A stretch of 64,000 bases of DNA from contig NZ_LMPZ01000003.1 in the NCBI RefSeq assembly GCF_001424025.1, positions 284,501-348,500 on the forward strand, written 5' to 3'. Position numbers and translations under genes: made by a program. The DNA is from Brevundimonas sp. Leaf363 (GTDB lineage: Bacteria > Pseudomonadota > Alphaproteobacteria > Caulobacterales > Caulobacteraceae). Shown piece by piece: positions 45,169-53,583 of this stretch. The notes under the pieces were generated by a model that did not search any database, had not been told where the DNA came from, and was given only the letters and a program-made list of their open reading frames with translations. Every line of letters starts with the position of its first letter. Positions within the stretch are counted from its first letter, which is position 1.

Positions 45169-46593
45169 CTAGTGAGCCGCAGCCTCCGCCGGACGCATGG
45201 CTCGGAAATCGACGTCGGAATCGGCGATCAGCGAGACCAGGGCGGCCCAGGCGGCTACGTTCTGGGTCAGTTGCGCCGGGTCGATCTTGTCGAGGGTGTC
45301 GTTGGCCGTGTGGTGCAGGTCGAAGTAGCGCAGACCATCCTGGCGCAGGCCAAAGACCGGCACGCCGGCCGTGGCCAACGGGCCTATGTCCGCGCCGCCG
45401 TGCAACTCGGGCTGGGCCGAGGCCAGGACGCCGATCGGATAGAGCACCTGGTTGGCGGCCTTGGCGAAGTCGCTACCTTGCGCGCCGGGCGGGAGGCCGA
45501 GAGCATAGACGCGGTCGGCGCCGAAGTCGCTTTCGCCGGCGATGATGTGCTGCTCGACCGCCGTGCCGATGCCCCGCAGATAGGCACCGCCGCCGTTGCC
45601 GGTGTCGGTGGGCTGGTTCACCTCTTCGGAGCCGTAGAGGACGACGCGGACGGTGCGGGCCGGGCGGCCGTTGTCGGCGATGGCGCGCGCGGCGGCCAAG
45701 GTGATGGCGCCTCCGGCCCCGTCATCGATGGCGCCGGTGCCCAGATCCCAGCTGTCCATGTGCGAGCCCAGCACGATGACCTGTTCCGGATGGGTCTTCC
45801 CGGTGATCTCGCCGACCACGTTCTGGGAGGTGGTCTGGTAGGTGCGGGCGGTCGAGGAGAGGTGGACATGGACGGTCTCGCCCCATTCAATCAGGCGGCT
45901 GATCTGGTCGGCGTCGGGCGCCGAGACGGCGAAGGCCGGGATGGTCTGAAGGCCGTTCTCGTAGCGCGTGGTGCCGGTATGCGGCAGGCGGTTCTCGTCC
46001 GACCCGACCGAGCGGATCAGGAAGGCGGCCGCGCCCTTTGCCCGGGCCACGCCGGGGCCGAGGCCGCGCACGCGGGTCTGGGGCCCATAGCCGGAGCCGT
46101 CCTGCATCGGGTGCATCTGACCCAGATCGACGAAGGCGATCTTGCCGTTCAGAGGCCCGGAGGCCTCAAGCGCCGCCAGGCTGGTGAAGCGAACCACCTC
46201 GGCCTCGACGCCGCCCTCGGGCGTGCCGGGGGCGTGACCCAGCGAGGCGACGGCCAGCGGCTGGGCGTGGTCGCCGACGATGGCGCCGCTCTCCTGACCG
46301 CGCTCCCAGCCGACCAGCGGGAAGGTCTCGATACGGACGTTCTGAAACCCGTGGCGGCGCATGTAGTCGGCGGCCCAAGCGGCCGCAGCCTGTTCCGCCG
46401 GCGATCCGGCCGGGCGTGGACCGAAGCGGGTGGTCAGCTGGGTGACGTAGTCGAGCGCGATGTTGTCGGCCATCGCCCGGTCGCGGATCTGGGCCGCGCG
46501 CGCGATCCCCGCGGTGTCCTGAGCCATGGCGGGAGCGGCCGAAAGGACGGTCAGGACGCCGGCGAGGCCGGCCAATGCGCGGTAGGAGATCAT
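45169..46593 (-). CDS. M28 family zinc aminopeptidase / carboxypeptidase Q-like (exported)
   Basis: 474 residues from MISYRALAGL; the frame stays open upstream, but this start gives a signal peptide ending AMAQ. A protease-associated insert (about 125-235) precedes the metallopeptidase core. Zinc ligands are visible: His and bridging Asp in GSHMDSWDLGTGAIDDGAGG, Glu-Glu in YGSEEVNQ, Asp in GESDFGAD and His in DLHHTANDT. It trims peptides in the periplasm. It is followed by a separate small gene at 46680 upstream, not coupled. Confidence 0.92.
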   Translation of the reverse strand: MISYRALAGLAGVLTVLSAAPAMAQDTAGIARAAQIRDRAMADNIALDYVTQLTTRFGPRPAGSPAEQAAAAWAADYMRRHGFQNVRIETFPLVGWERGQESGAIVGDHAQPLAVASLGHAPGTPEGGVEAEVVRFTSLAALEASGPLNGKIAFVDLGQMHPMQDGSGYGPQTRVRGLGPGVARAKGAAAFLIRSVGSDENRLPHTGTTRYENGLQTIPAFAVSAPDADQISRLIEWGETVHVHLSSTARTYQTTSQNVVGEITGKTHPEQVIVLGSHMDSWDLGTGAIDDGAGGAITLAAARAIADNGRPARTVRVVLYGSEEVNQPTDTGNGGGAYLRGIGTAVEQHIIAGESDFGADRVYALGLPPGAQGSDFAKAANQVLYPIGVLASAQPELHGGADIGPLATAGVPVFGLRQDGLRYFDLHHTANDTLDKIDPAQLTQNVAAWAALVSLIADSDVDFRAMRPAEAAAH

Positions 46594-46679
46594 GGGGACG
46601 CCTGAGAACTGGGAGGCGCGGACCCTAACGTCGCCGCGCCGACGACGAAAGACACGAACGGAAGCGTTAGCCTCCGGCC

Positions 46680-46922
46680 TCAGCCTTCGTGCTTGAAGTA
46701 GGGCTCGACCGGCCCTTGCAGCTTGACCGTCAAAGCCTTGCCGCGACGGTCGACGCGGTTGCCGACGGCCAGACGGACCCAGCCTTCCGAGACGCAATAT
46801 TCCTCGACGTTGGTCTTTTCCTCGCCCTTGAACCGGATGCCCACATTGCGGGCCAGGGCATCGGCGTCGTGGAAGGGGCTGTCGGGATCGACCGAGAGGC
46901 GATCGGGAGGCGTGTCGGACAT
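46680..46922 (-). CDS. DUF3297 family small protein
   Basis: 80 residues, matching the DUF3297 family by its PDRLSVDPDSPFHD start and GIRFKGEEKTNVEEYCVSEGW centre; the C-terminus is KLQGPVEPYF. Family function is unknown and the length is typical. There is no signal peptide or membrane segment. It stands between the flagellar genes and the M28 peptidase with gaps of 85-90 bp on each side. Confidence 0.85.
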   Translation of the reverse strand: MSDTPPDRLSVDPDSPFHDADALARNVGIRFKGEEKTNVEEYCVSEGWVRLAVGNRVDRRGKALTVKLQGPVEPYFKHEG

Positions 46923-47011
46923 GGTCGGGCCTTTGGCTCGGCTCTTCAGGCAAGGAAGGCGCGGGTGATAGCGGCGGCCGGCGCTCGGGACAACCTCCGC
47001 GCCGTCCTTGG

Positions 47012-47917
47012 CTAGTTCACCGACTGACGGGGCTGCGCCGGGGTGTCAGCCTGGTAGGACTGCGGCGCGGCCGGCGCTGCGGCGGCCGGTGATGGAGCAG
47101 ATGCGGCGGGCCGGTTCGCGGCGGGCCGATTGGCGGCCGGACGCGGCGCCGGGCGGCGCGGCGCCTGACGCGCGGCGGGTCGAGCCGCCGCCGCAGCCGG
47201 CTGGGCGGCCGGCGGCGTCGAAGCGGCGGGCGCGGCGGCGTCCGTGGCGGCCGGCGCCGGGTCGGGCGTGGCGGCCGTAGCGAGACGCGCGGCCTGCTGC
47301 TGGGCTTCGAACCGGCGCGCCATCTTCTCGGTCAGTTCCTTGGCGGCCGGGGCGGGCATCTGGGCCATGATGGCGGCCAAGGTGCGCGGGCGCATGGCGG
47401 CGGCGACCGGCAGGCGGACCTTGTCGTCCAGGGTGGCGAAGACGGCGGCCGCCTCACGCGGGCGCATGGCCGAATAGACCTGAACCAGCCGATTGACCTC
47501 GGCCTGCTCGCGCTCGCCGACCTGACCCAGCAGGGCCTGGAGTTCGGCCTTGAGGCTGTTCAGCGCCTGGGTCTTGGCGTCCAGCTTCTCCTCGGCGGCG
47601 GCCATCAGCGGCAGCTGGGTGGCGAAGTCGTTGTCGCGCATGTCCAGCTGGGCCCGGCGGTCCTTCAGCGACTGCAGGACGCGCAGTTCGGCGGGCGACA
47701 GGCCGGCCTGCTGCGCCAGTTGCTCGGGCGTCAGGGCGCATACGGCGGGCGCGGGCTTTGCGGCGCCCGGATCACCGGCGGGCGCGGCGGCGACCGCTTC
47801 CTCGGCCCAGGCCTTGGCCCCGTCGAACAGGCCCGGCGCGACGCCGATGGCGCGCACGGCGACGACGCCGCCGATGGCGACGGCGATCAGGGGCAGAAGG
47901 CGGGGATATTTGGCCAT
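47012..47917 (-). CDS. MotE-like flagellar protein
   Basis: 301 residues. An N-terminal membrane anchor (about 8-26) is followed by a coiled-coil region (about 90-150, RRAQLDMRDNDFATQLP to VGEREQAEVNRL) and an MgtE-N/MotE-type helical domain (about 150-210, SAMRPREAAAVFATLDDKVRLPVAAAMRP). The last 90 residues are an Ala/Pro-rich low-complexity tail. MotE in rhizobia is a periplasmic motility chaperone. It follows the DUF6468-type gene by 17 bp in the fliL-fliM operon, so a flagellar role is well supported. Confidence 0.82.
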   Translation of the reverse strand: MAKYPRLLPLIAVAIGGVVAVRAIGVAPGLFDGAKAWAEEAVAAAPAGDPGAAKPAPAVCALTPEQLAQQAGLSPAELRVLQSLKDRRAQLDMRDNDFATQLPLMAAAEEKLDAKTQALNSLKAELQALLGQVGEREQAEVNRLVQVYSAMRPREAAAVFATLDDKVRLPVAAAMRPRTLAAIMAQMPAPAAKELTEKMARRFEAQQQAARLATAATPDPAPAATDAAAPAASTPPAAQPAAAAARPAARQAPRRPAPRPAANRPAANRPAASAPSPAAAAPAAPQSYQADTPAQPRQSVN

Positions 47918-47934
47918 CGGGCTCTACTCAAACT

Positions 47935-48507
47935 TCAGGCGGCGAAGAGGTCGTCGTCCAGACTACGACGGGCCCGGTTCAGGCTTTCCTTCGCAGCTTG
48001 GTTAGCGGCCAGGGCTTGCAGGACGGGCGTGAAGCGTTCGACCTGCTCGGGATTGAGGAGGCTGTTCTCCCTCCCCCGCGTGGGGAGCGACGGCGAAGGC
48101 GCAGCCGAAGCCCGGGTGGGGCTCGAGAGGGCATCCAGAGCGGAATGGGTAGCGGGGGTGATCAGAACTTCACCCCCCCGGTCGCTGCGCGACCTGCCCT
48201 CCCCATGAAGTGGAGGGAGAGGCCCGCGGGCCGTCTCAGCCCGATGCATCAATGCCTCCAGCTCGGCCTTCACCGCGCGCGCCTTGACGATGCGGTCGTG
48301 CAGCAGGTCCGTCTCCTGACCGGACGCTCGCAGCGAACCCAGCGCGGCCTCGGCGCGGGCGGCGGCGGTGTTCAGTTCCGAAACGGCGCCGGCGAAGGCG
48401 ACCTGGCCTTCGCGCAGGGCGGTCAGCTTGCGCTCCAACCGCACGCCGTAGCCGAGGGCGGCCACCAGCAGCAGCATCAGGACGCAGTCGAGGATCACGC
48501 CGGTCAT
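47935..48507 (-). CDS. DUF6468-type flagellar operon membrane protein with internal repeat insertion
   Basis: 190 residues. One N-terminal transmembrane helix (about 5-22) is followed by a coiled coil (about 25-93) and a C-terminal helical segment (about 150-190, NPEQVERFTPVLQALAAN). Between about residues 94 and 148 the sequence changes to Pro/Ser/Arg-rich text of no protein character, encoded by a hairpin-rich DNA repeat (48066-48220). The frame is kept open across it. The start overlaps the fliM stop (ATGA), so it is coupled to the switch protein gene. Function unknown beyond flagellar context. Confidence 0.75.
   Translation of the reverse strand: MTGVILDCVLMLLLVAALGYGVRLERKLTALREGQVAFAGAVSELNTAAARAEAALGSLRASGQETDLLHDRIVKARAVKAELEALMHRAETARGPLPPLHGEGRSRSDRGGEVLITPATHSALDALSSPTRASAAPSPSLPTRGRENSLLNPEQVERFTPVLQALAANQAAKESLNRARRSLDDDLFAA
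48066..48220. repeat. Hairpin-rich palindromic repeat element inserted in a coding sequence
   Basis: Bounded by 9-bp inverted ends TCTCCCTCC (48066-48074) and GGAGGGAGA (48212-48220). Inside are further hairpins: CTCCCC/GGGGAG, GGTCGC-TGC-GCGACC and CCCTCC/GGAGGG, plus a GGCTTCGGCTGCGCC-type segment on the minus strand. This composition is that of intergenic repeat families common in alphaproteobacteria, but here it lies within an open reading frame. A short related-looking fragment may be present at about 27603-27625. Confidence 0.65.
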
Positions 48508-49565
48508 TTGCGTCCACTCTTGATGGCGTTGGCGGCGTCGACAGTGATCGGGCCTTCGACGCGTATGGCGATATGCTGGCCTTTGCGGCCCATGCGTCCG
48601 GTGGTCAGCGGGATGGAGCCGGCGCGGATCGAGATCTCGCTGTCCGGGGTGGCGTTCAGCATGAAGGTGTCGCCGACCTTGAGATCCAGCACTTTGGACA
48701 ACGGAGCCTGCTGCTCGTCGAGGACGGCGCGGACCTCGGTCTCGGTGGTCCAGAGTTCGGTGGCCAGGTGGCCTTCCCAGATGTTGTCGCGGCCGAACTT
48801 CTCACCCATGAACTGCTGCAGCAGCAGTTTGCGGATCGGTTCCAGCGTCGAATAGGGCAGCAGCAGCTCCACCCGGCCGCCGCGATCTTCCATGTCGATG
48901 CGCAGCTTGACCAGGATCGCCGCGTTGGCCGGGCGCGCGATGGCGGCGAAGCGCGGATTGGTCTCCAGCCGGTCGAGCGTGAAATGAACAGGCGTCAGGG
49001 GCTCGAACGCGGCCTGGGCGTCGGCCAGGATGACCTCGACCATCCGCTGGACCAGCACGCGCTCGATCGTGGTGTAGGGCCGGCCCTCGATGCGCAGCGC
49101 GGCCGTGCCCCGGCGTCCGCCCAGCAGCACGTCGACGATCGAATAGATCAGATTGCTGTCGACCGTCAGCAGGCCGTAGTTGTCCAGCTCCTCCGCTCGG
49201 AAGACGGCCAGAATGGCCGGCAGCGGGATGGAATTCAGATAGTCGCCGAAGCGGATCGACGAGATGTTGTCGAGGCTGACTTCGACGTTGTCTGACGTGA
49301 AATTGCGCAGGCTCGTCGTCATCAACCGCACCAGGCGGTCGAAGACGATTTCGAGCATCGGCAGGCGTTCGTAGGAGACCAGCGCCGAGTTGATGATGGC
49401 GCGGATGCCGGTCCGCTCGGACGCATCGTCATCGCCCAGATCAAAGCCCAGCAGGCTGTCGATCTCGTCCTGATTGAGCACGCGTTCCGACAGGACCGGC
49501 GGGCGGTCGCCGCCGTCGGGGCCGACGGCCAGGGGATCCATTTCGGCCGTCGCGGTGTCGCTCAC
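48504..49565 (-). CDS. fliM: Flagellar motor switch protein FliM
   Basis: 353 residues from a GTG 2 nt after the fliL stop; a later ATG at 49541 is possible. The N-terminal CheY-P-binding peptide is LNQDEIDSLLGF. The middle CheC-like domain (about 70-240) and the C-terminal SpoA domain (about 265-345: LDLKVGDTFMLNATPDSEISI) follow. It forms the C-ring and sets the direction of flagellar rotation. It is translated between fliL and the DUF6468-type gene with overlaps on both sides. Confidence 0.96.
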   Translation of the reverse strand: MSDTATAEMDPLAVGPDGGDRPPVLSERVLNQDEIDSLLGFDLGDDDASERTGIRAIINSALVSYERLPMLEIVFDRLVRLMTTSLRNFTSDNVEVSLDNISSIRFGDYLNSIPLPAILAVFRAEELDNYGLLTVDSNLIYSIVDVLLGGRRGTAALRIEGRPYTTIERVLVQRMVEVILADAQAAFEPLTPVHFTLDRLETNPRFAAIARPANAAILVKLRIDMEDRGGRVELLLPYSTLEPIRKLLLQQFMGEKFGRDNIWEGHLATELWTTETEVRAVLDEQQAPLSKVLDLKVGDTFMLNATPDSEISIRAGSIPLTTGRMGRKGQHIAIRVEGPITVDAANAIKSGRK

Positions 49566-49567
49566 GG

Positions 49568-50239
49568 CTATTGCACCAGCATTTCTTCGATCAGCACGGC
49601 GTCGACCTTGCCGGGGGCGGCGATCAGGTTGACGCGGCGCAGTATCTCGGCGCGCAGCTGATAGCTGCCGGCCGAGCCGGCCAGATCCTCGGGACGCAGT
49701 TCGCGCAGGAAGCCCTGGAACATGTCCTGCATCCGGGGCGCCTCGCCCTGGAGGGTCGAGGCCAGGTCGGCGTCGTGCATCTCCAGCGTCAGCTTCAACT
49801 TGAGAAAGGTCGGGCGGCTGTCGGGCGACTGAATGTTCACCACCATGTCCGGCAGGGTGTAGAAGGTGACGCCGTCGGGGCCCTCGGTGATCTTGCCCAG
49901 CGACGGGTCGGCCTCGCCGCCTTCGCCGCCGCCGCCGTGACCGCCGCCGCCCTTCTTCTCTTCCTTGCCGTGGCCGCCCTTCTTCTCTTCGCCATGACCG
50001 CCGGCGGCTTCCTCGCCATGCGCATCGGCGGCGGGCTTGGGCTTCATCAGCACGAAGGCGGCCGCGCCGCCGCCGCCCAGCACCAGCAGCGCCGCGACCG
50101 GGGCGATGATGAACAGCAGGGGCAGCTTCTTCTTGGCGGGCGGGCCATCGCCCTCCCCGCCTTCGCCGCCCTCGGTCGTCGCCGGCAGATTGGCGTCGGC
50201 GTCCTTGGCCGCGCCCTTCTTCTTGCCGATCTTCAACAT
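49568..50239 (-). CDS. fliL: Flagellar basal body-associated protein FliL, with His/Gly/Lys-rich insert
   Basis: 223 residues. A Lys/Gly-rich cytoplasmic start and one transmembrane helix (about 40-64) are followed by an unusual 45-residue stretch dominated by His, Gly, Lys and Glu (HGEEAAGGHGEEKKGGHG and onward, about 73-112), then the FliL periplasmic domain (about 120-223: YTLPDMVVNIQS to AVLIEEMLVQ). FliL stabilises the stator around the motor. The insert is much longer than in most FliL proteins and could bind metal. It is the first gene of the operon running to the MotE-like gene. Confidence 0.94.
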   Translation of the reverse strand: MLKIGKKKGAAKDADANLPATTEGGEGGEGDGPPAKKKLPLLFIIAPVAALLVLGGGGAAAFVLMKPKPAADAHGEEAAGGHGEEKKGGHGKEEKKGGGGHGGGGEGGEADPSLGKITEGPDGVTFYTLPDMVVNIQSPDSRPTFLKLKLTLEMHDADLASTLQGEAPRMQDMFQGFLRELRPEDLAGSAGSYQLRAEILRRVNLIAAPGKVDAVLIEEMLVQ

Positions 50240-50284
50240 GAACCGAGGCCCCAGTGATGCAGGGTCCAGTAGCGCCGGTTTTGG

Positions 50285-50299
50285 TTAACGGGACGTTGA
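50285..50299. promoter_or_regulatory. CtrA-like box upstream of fliL
   Basis: TTAA-CGGGACG-TTGA matches the CtrA site TTAA-N7-TTAA with one mismatch. It lies 46 bp upstream of the fliL start. In Caulobacter the fliLM operon is a class II flagellar operon controlled by CtrA, which supports this reading. Confidence 0.55.
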
Positions 50300-50373
50300 G
50301 GAACGGCAAATCCTGCCGGGCGCCCAGGTGGGCTTGGCCGCTGAAAGGCCCGTTCCGGCTGGATTAACCCTGT

Positions 50374-50389
50374 TGGCACGGTCGTTGCG
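50374..50389 (+). promoter_or_regulatory. Sigma-54 promoter of the flgFGAH operon
   Basis: TTGGCACGGTCGTTGC matches the -24/-12 consensus (TTGGCACG, 4 nt, TTGC) completely. Transcription would start about 12 nt downstream, with the flgF ribosome site AAGGAG soon after. Sigma-54 control fits class III flagellar genes of Caulobacterales, activated by FlbD-like regulators encoded elsewhere. Confidence 0.85.
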
Positions 50390-50417
50390 AGGGGGCTGGG
50401 CGAAGGAGCCTGCCGCC

Positions 50418-51155
50418 GTGGAAAACGCCGCCTACATCGGACTGTCCCGCCAGATGACACTGCGTCGTGAACTCGACGTCGTGGCGAACAACATCGCCAA
50501 TGCGGACACCACCGGCTTCAAGGTCGAGCAGCTGATGGTCGGCGAAGAGGTCGGCGCGCGGGCTCGCAACGACAACATCCGGCCGGGCGCCAGCTTCGTG
50601 ATGGACCACGGCGTCGGCCGCGATTTTGGCCAGGGCGCGCTGCGCCAGACCGAACGGCCGCTGGACTTCGGCATCGAGGGCGAGGGCGCTTTCTTCGCCC
50701 TGAAGGACGGTCAGGGCGACGCCTACACCCGCGACGGCGCCTTCCTGCTGGACCCCGAAGGCAAGCTGGTCACCGAAGGCGGCGCGGCCGTCCAGGGCGA
50801 CGGCGGCGACATCGTCCTGGACCCGGCGCTGGGCTCGCCATCCGTCGGCGCCGACGGGACCATTTCTCAGAACGGCCAGCCTGTCGGTCGCCTGACCGTC
50901 GTGCGCTTCGACACCCTGGCGGCGCTCAGCAAGGGCGGAGACGGCCTCTATCGCAACGCCTCGAACGCGCGGCCGCTAGAAGCGACCGACGCGCGCGTCC
51001 GCCAGGGGATGCTGGAAGGCTCGAACGTCAACCCGATCGTCGAGATCACAAACCTGATCGAGATCCAGCGCGCCTACGAAAGCGTCAGCCGGATGATCGA
51101 CAACACCACCGACCTGTCCCGTCGCGCCGTCGAGCGCCTCGGGCGGGTGTCGTAG
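50418..51155 (+). CDS. flgF: Flagellar basal-body rod protein FlgF
   Basis: 245 residues from a GTG start preceded by AAGGAG at about 10 nt; the frame is open further upstream but the protein begins at MENAAYIGLSRQ as usual. The rod-family N-terminus is LDVVANNIANADTTGF, and the C-terminal helix IVEITNLIEIQRAYESVSRMI. It forms the proximal rod. It is the first gene of flgF-flgG-flgA-flgH, driven by a sigma-54 promoter. Confidence 0.96.
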   Translation: MENAAYIGLSRQMTLRRELDVVANNIANADTTGFKVEQLMVGEEVGARARNDNIRPGASFVMDHGVGRDFGQGALRQTERPLDFGIEGEGAFFALKDGQGDAYTRDGAFLLDPEGKLVTEGGAAVQGDGGDIVLDPALGSPSVGADGTISQNGQPVGRLTVVRFDTLAALSKGGDGLYRNASNARPLEATDARVRQGMLEGSNVNPIVEITNLIEIQRAYESVSRMIDNTTDLSRRAVERLGRVS

Positions 51156-51165
51156 GAGCTAAGAC

Positions 51166-51954
51166 ATGCGCGCGTTGAGAACCGCCGCCTCGGGCATGGC
51201 CGCCCAACAGCTGAACGTGGAGGTCATCTCCAACAACATCGCGAACATGAACACCGTGGGCTACAAACGCCAACGGGCCGAGTTCCAAGACCTGCTGTAC
51301 CAGAACATCGAACGGATGGGCGCGCAGTCGTCCAGCCAGGGAACCGTCGTTCCGACCGGCATCCAGATCGGCGTCGGCGTCAAGGCGGGCAGCGTCTACC
51401 GCATCACCGAACAGGGCACGCCCAGCCAGACCGGCAACCGTTACGACCTGGCCATCGACGGGCGCGGCTATTTCCAGATCACCATGCCGTCCGGCGAAAC
51501 GGCCTATACCCGCGCCGGCAACTTCGCCGTCAACGGCGAGGGCCAGCTGGTCACGGACGACGGCTATGCGGTCGAGCCGGCCATCACCATCCCTCAGGAC
51601 GCGATCGACGTGACGGTGTCCAAGTCGGGCGAGGTGCAGGTGACGACGCAAGGCCAGACCACGCCGCAGGTGGTGGGTCAGCTGGAACTGGCGACCTTCT
51701 TCAACGAGGCGGGTCTGGAGGCGGTCGGCGACAACCTGCTGATGGAGACGGCCGCTTCCGGCGCGGCGACCATCGGCACCCCTGGCGAGACCGGCTACGG
51801 CCAGCTGCTGCAGGGCTACACCGAAAGCTCCAACGTCGATGCGGTCAGCGAAATCAGCGCCCTGATCATCGCCCAGCGCGCCTACGAGATGAACTCCAAG
51901 GTCATCACCACCGCCGACCAGATGCTGTCGGTCGCCAACCAGAGCAAGAGCTGA
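51166..51954 (+). CDS. flgG: Flagellar distal rod protein FlgG
   Basis: 262 residues, the standard length. The N-terminus is MRALRTAASGMAAQQLNVE then NNIANMNTVGYKRQRAEFQDLLY; the C-terminus is ISALIIAQRAYEMNSKVI, with ADQMLSVANQ. FlgG builds the distal rod through the outer rings. It lies 10 bp after flgF and 3 bp before flgA. Confidence 0.98.
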   Translation: MRALRTAASGMAAQQLNVEVISNNIANMNTVGYKRQRAEFQDLLYQNIERMGAQSSSQGTVVPTGIQIGVGVKAGSVYRITEQGTPSQTGNRYDLAIDGRGYFQITMPSGETAYTRAGNFAVNGEGQLVTDDGYAVEPAITIPQDAIDVTVSKSGEVQVTTQGQTTPQVVGQLELATFFNEAGLEAVGDNLLMETAASGAATIGTPGETGYGQLLQGYTESSNVDAVSEISALIIAQRAYEMNSKVITTADQMLSVANQSKS

Positions 51955-51957
51955 GCG

Positions 51958-52719
51958 ATGCGACTGATCCTGTCCCTCGCGGTCCTGGCGCTGAGCGCCA
52001 CCTCGGCCCTGGCCGGACCCGTCACGCTGAAGGCCGAGCCGGCCGACGACGACGGCCGCGTCACCCTGGGCGACCTGTTCGACGGCGCCGGCGGCGCGGC
52101 GAGCGTGGTGGTGGGCGTGCGCTCCGGCCCCTCCGCCGTGTTCGAGGCCGGTCAGGTCCAGGCCGCCGCCGCCCGCGCCGGATTGAGCTGGAGCAACCCC
52201 CAGGGCCTGCGCCGGATCGTCGTCCGCCAGGGCGCATCGGAGGCCTCCGCCTCCGCCCAGAACGCCGTCGCCACGGCGGGCCGGCCCGGCGCGACCGTCG
52301 AGGTTCTGACCTATGTCCGCAGCCTGGCGGCGGGCGACGTGGTCCAGCCCGAAGACGTGGCCTGGACCCAGGTGCAATCGCACATGGCCCCCGCCGGCGG
52401 TCCGCAGGACGCGGAGGTCGTGATCGGCCTCAGCGCCCGCCGGGCCCTTCGCGCCGGCGCCGTGGTCGCCACCCGCGACCTGACAGCGCCGCAAGTTATC
52501 GCCCGCAACGACATGGTGCAGGTCGCCTTCGTCGCCGGCGGCGTCACCCTGACTGTCACGGGACGGGCCACGCGCGACGCCGCGCGAGGCGAGGCCGTGC
52601 CGGTCCTGAACACCACGTCCGGCCGCACGATCGATGCGGTCGCCACGGGTCCGGGCCGCGCCATCGCCGGTCCCGCCGCCCTGCAAGCCCGTTCCAATTC
52701 CCAGTTCGCGTCCCGCTAA
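51958..52719 (+). CDS. flgA: Flagellar P-ring assembly chaperone FlgA
   Basis: 253 residues with a signal peptide ending SALAG. The SAF-type domain is seen in RSLAAGDVVQPEDVAWTQV, and the C-terminal part has RNDMVQVAFVAGGVTLTVTGRA and VLNTTSGRTIDAVATGPG. It assists P-ring (FlgI) assembly in the periplasm. No flgI gene is in the window. Confidence 0.93.
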   Translation: MRLILSLAVLALSATSALAGPVTLKAEPADDDGRVTLGDLFDGAGGAASVVVGVRSGPSAVFEAGQVQAAAARAGLSWSNPQGLRRIVVRQGASEASASAQNAVATAGRPGATVEVLTYVRSLAAGDVVQPEDVAWTQVQSHMAPAGGPQDAEVVIGLSARRALRAGAVVATRDLTAPQVIARNDMVQVAFVAGGVTLTVTGRATRDAARGEAVPVLNTTSGRTIDAVATGPGRAIAGPAALQARSNSQFASR

Positions 52720-52731
52720 GGAAGCCGTCCC

Positions 52732-53475
52732 ATGCGCAAGTTGATCGCCCTCGCCGCCTTCACCGCCTCCGCCGTGCTGGCCGGCTGCTCGACCGTCGCC
52801 GAGACGGTGCGTGGCCCCGAGCTCGCCCCCATCGGCTATCCGGCCGCATTGGTGCCGGTGTCGCAGCAGTATCTCGCATCGCCCGCCACCCAACGCCCCG
52901 AGGCCAGCCCGGCCAGCGCCAACAGCCTGTGGCGGACCGGCTCGCGCACCTTCTTCGGCGACCAGCGCGCGCGGCGCATCGGCGACATCCTGACCGTCAA
53001 CATCGACATCGACGACCGCGCCCAGACCCAGAACTCGACCCAGCGGACGCGCTCCAACGACATCTCCGCCGGGGTCTCGAACTTCTTCGGCCTCGAGAAC
53101 AGCCTGGGCCGCGCCTTCCCGGGTGGTTTCGACCCGTCGAACATGGTCGGCATGGAAGGCGGGGCCAACTCGTCCGGCTCCGGCTCGGTCAACCGCTCCG
53201 AGAAAGTCAGCCTGACCATCGCGGCTGTCGTCACGGACATCATGGCCAACGGAAATCTGGTGATCCAGGGTCGGCAAGAAGTGCGCACCAACCGCGAGGT
53301 GCGCGAGCTGACCATCGCCGGCATCGTTCGGCCCGAGGACATCTCCAGCGCCAACACCATCGCGCATACCCAGATCGCCGAGGCGCGCATCAGCTATGGC
53401 GGCCGGGGCGACATCACGCGCGTGCAGGCCGCGCCCGCCGCCCAGGCGCTGGCGGAACGCTTCAGCCCCTTCTGA
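52732..53475 (+). CDS. flgH: Flagellar L-ring lipoprotein FlgH
   Basis: 247 residues with a lipobox LAGCST (Cys19). The family segments are SLWRTGSRTFFGDQRARRIGDILTV, VTDIMANGNLVIQGRQEVRTNREVRELTIAGIVRP and the IAEARISYGGRG end. It forms the outer-membrane L ring. It is the last clearly flagellar gene of the operon. Confidence 0.96.
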   Translation: MRKLIALAAFTASAVLAGCSTVAETVRGPELAPIGYPAALVPVSQQYLASPATQRPEASPASANSLWRTGSRTFFGDQRARRIGDILTVNIDIDDRAQTQNSTQRTRSNDISAGVSNFFGLENSLGRAFPGGFDPSNMVGMEGGANSSGSGSVNRSEKVSLTIAAVVTDIMANGNLVIQGRQEVRTNREVRELTIAGIVRPEDISSANTIAHTQIAEARISYGGRGDITRVQAAPAAQALAERFSPF

Positions 53476-53547
53476 CAGGCGCGGCGCCGGCGCCACACTT
53501 CGCCGGATTGGGGTTCGGTTAACCAAGATGGATGAACCGTAAACGGC

Positions 53548-53577
53548 CACTCGCGTTTTCCCTGGCGAACGCGAGTG
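53548..53577. promoter_or_regulatory. Inverted repeat ahead of the exported-protein trio
   Basis: Ten-base arms CACTCGCGTT and AACGCGAGTG around a 10-nt spacer, ending 6 bp before the start of the next gene. Without a T run it is a poor terminator; it could be an operator or an RNA hairpin affecting initiation. Confidence 0.35.
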
Positions 53578-53583
53578 CCCCCT

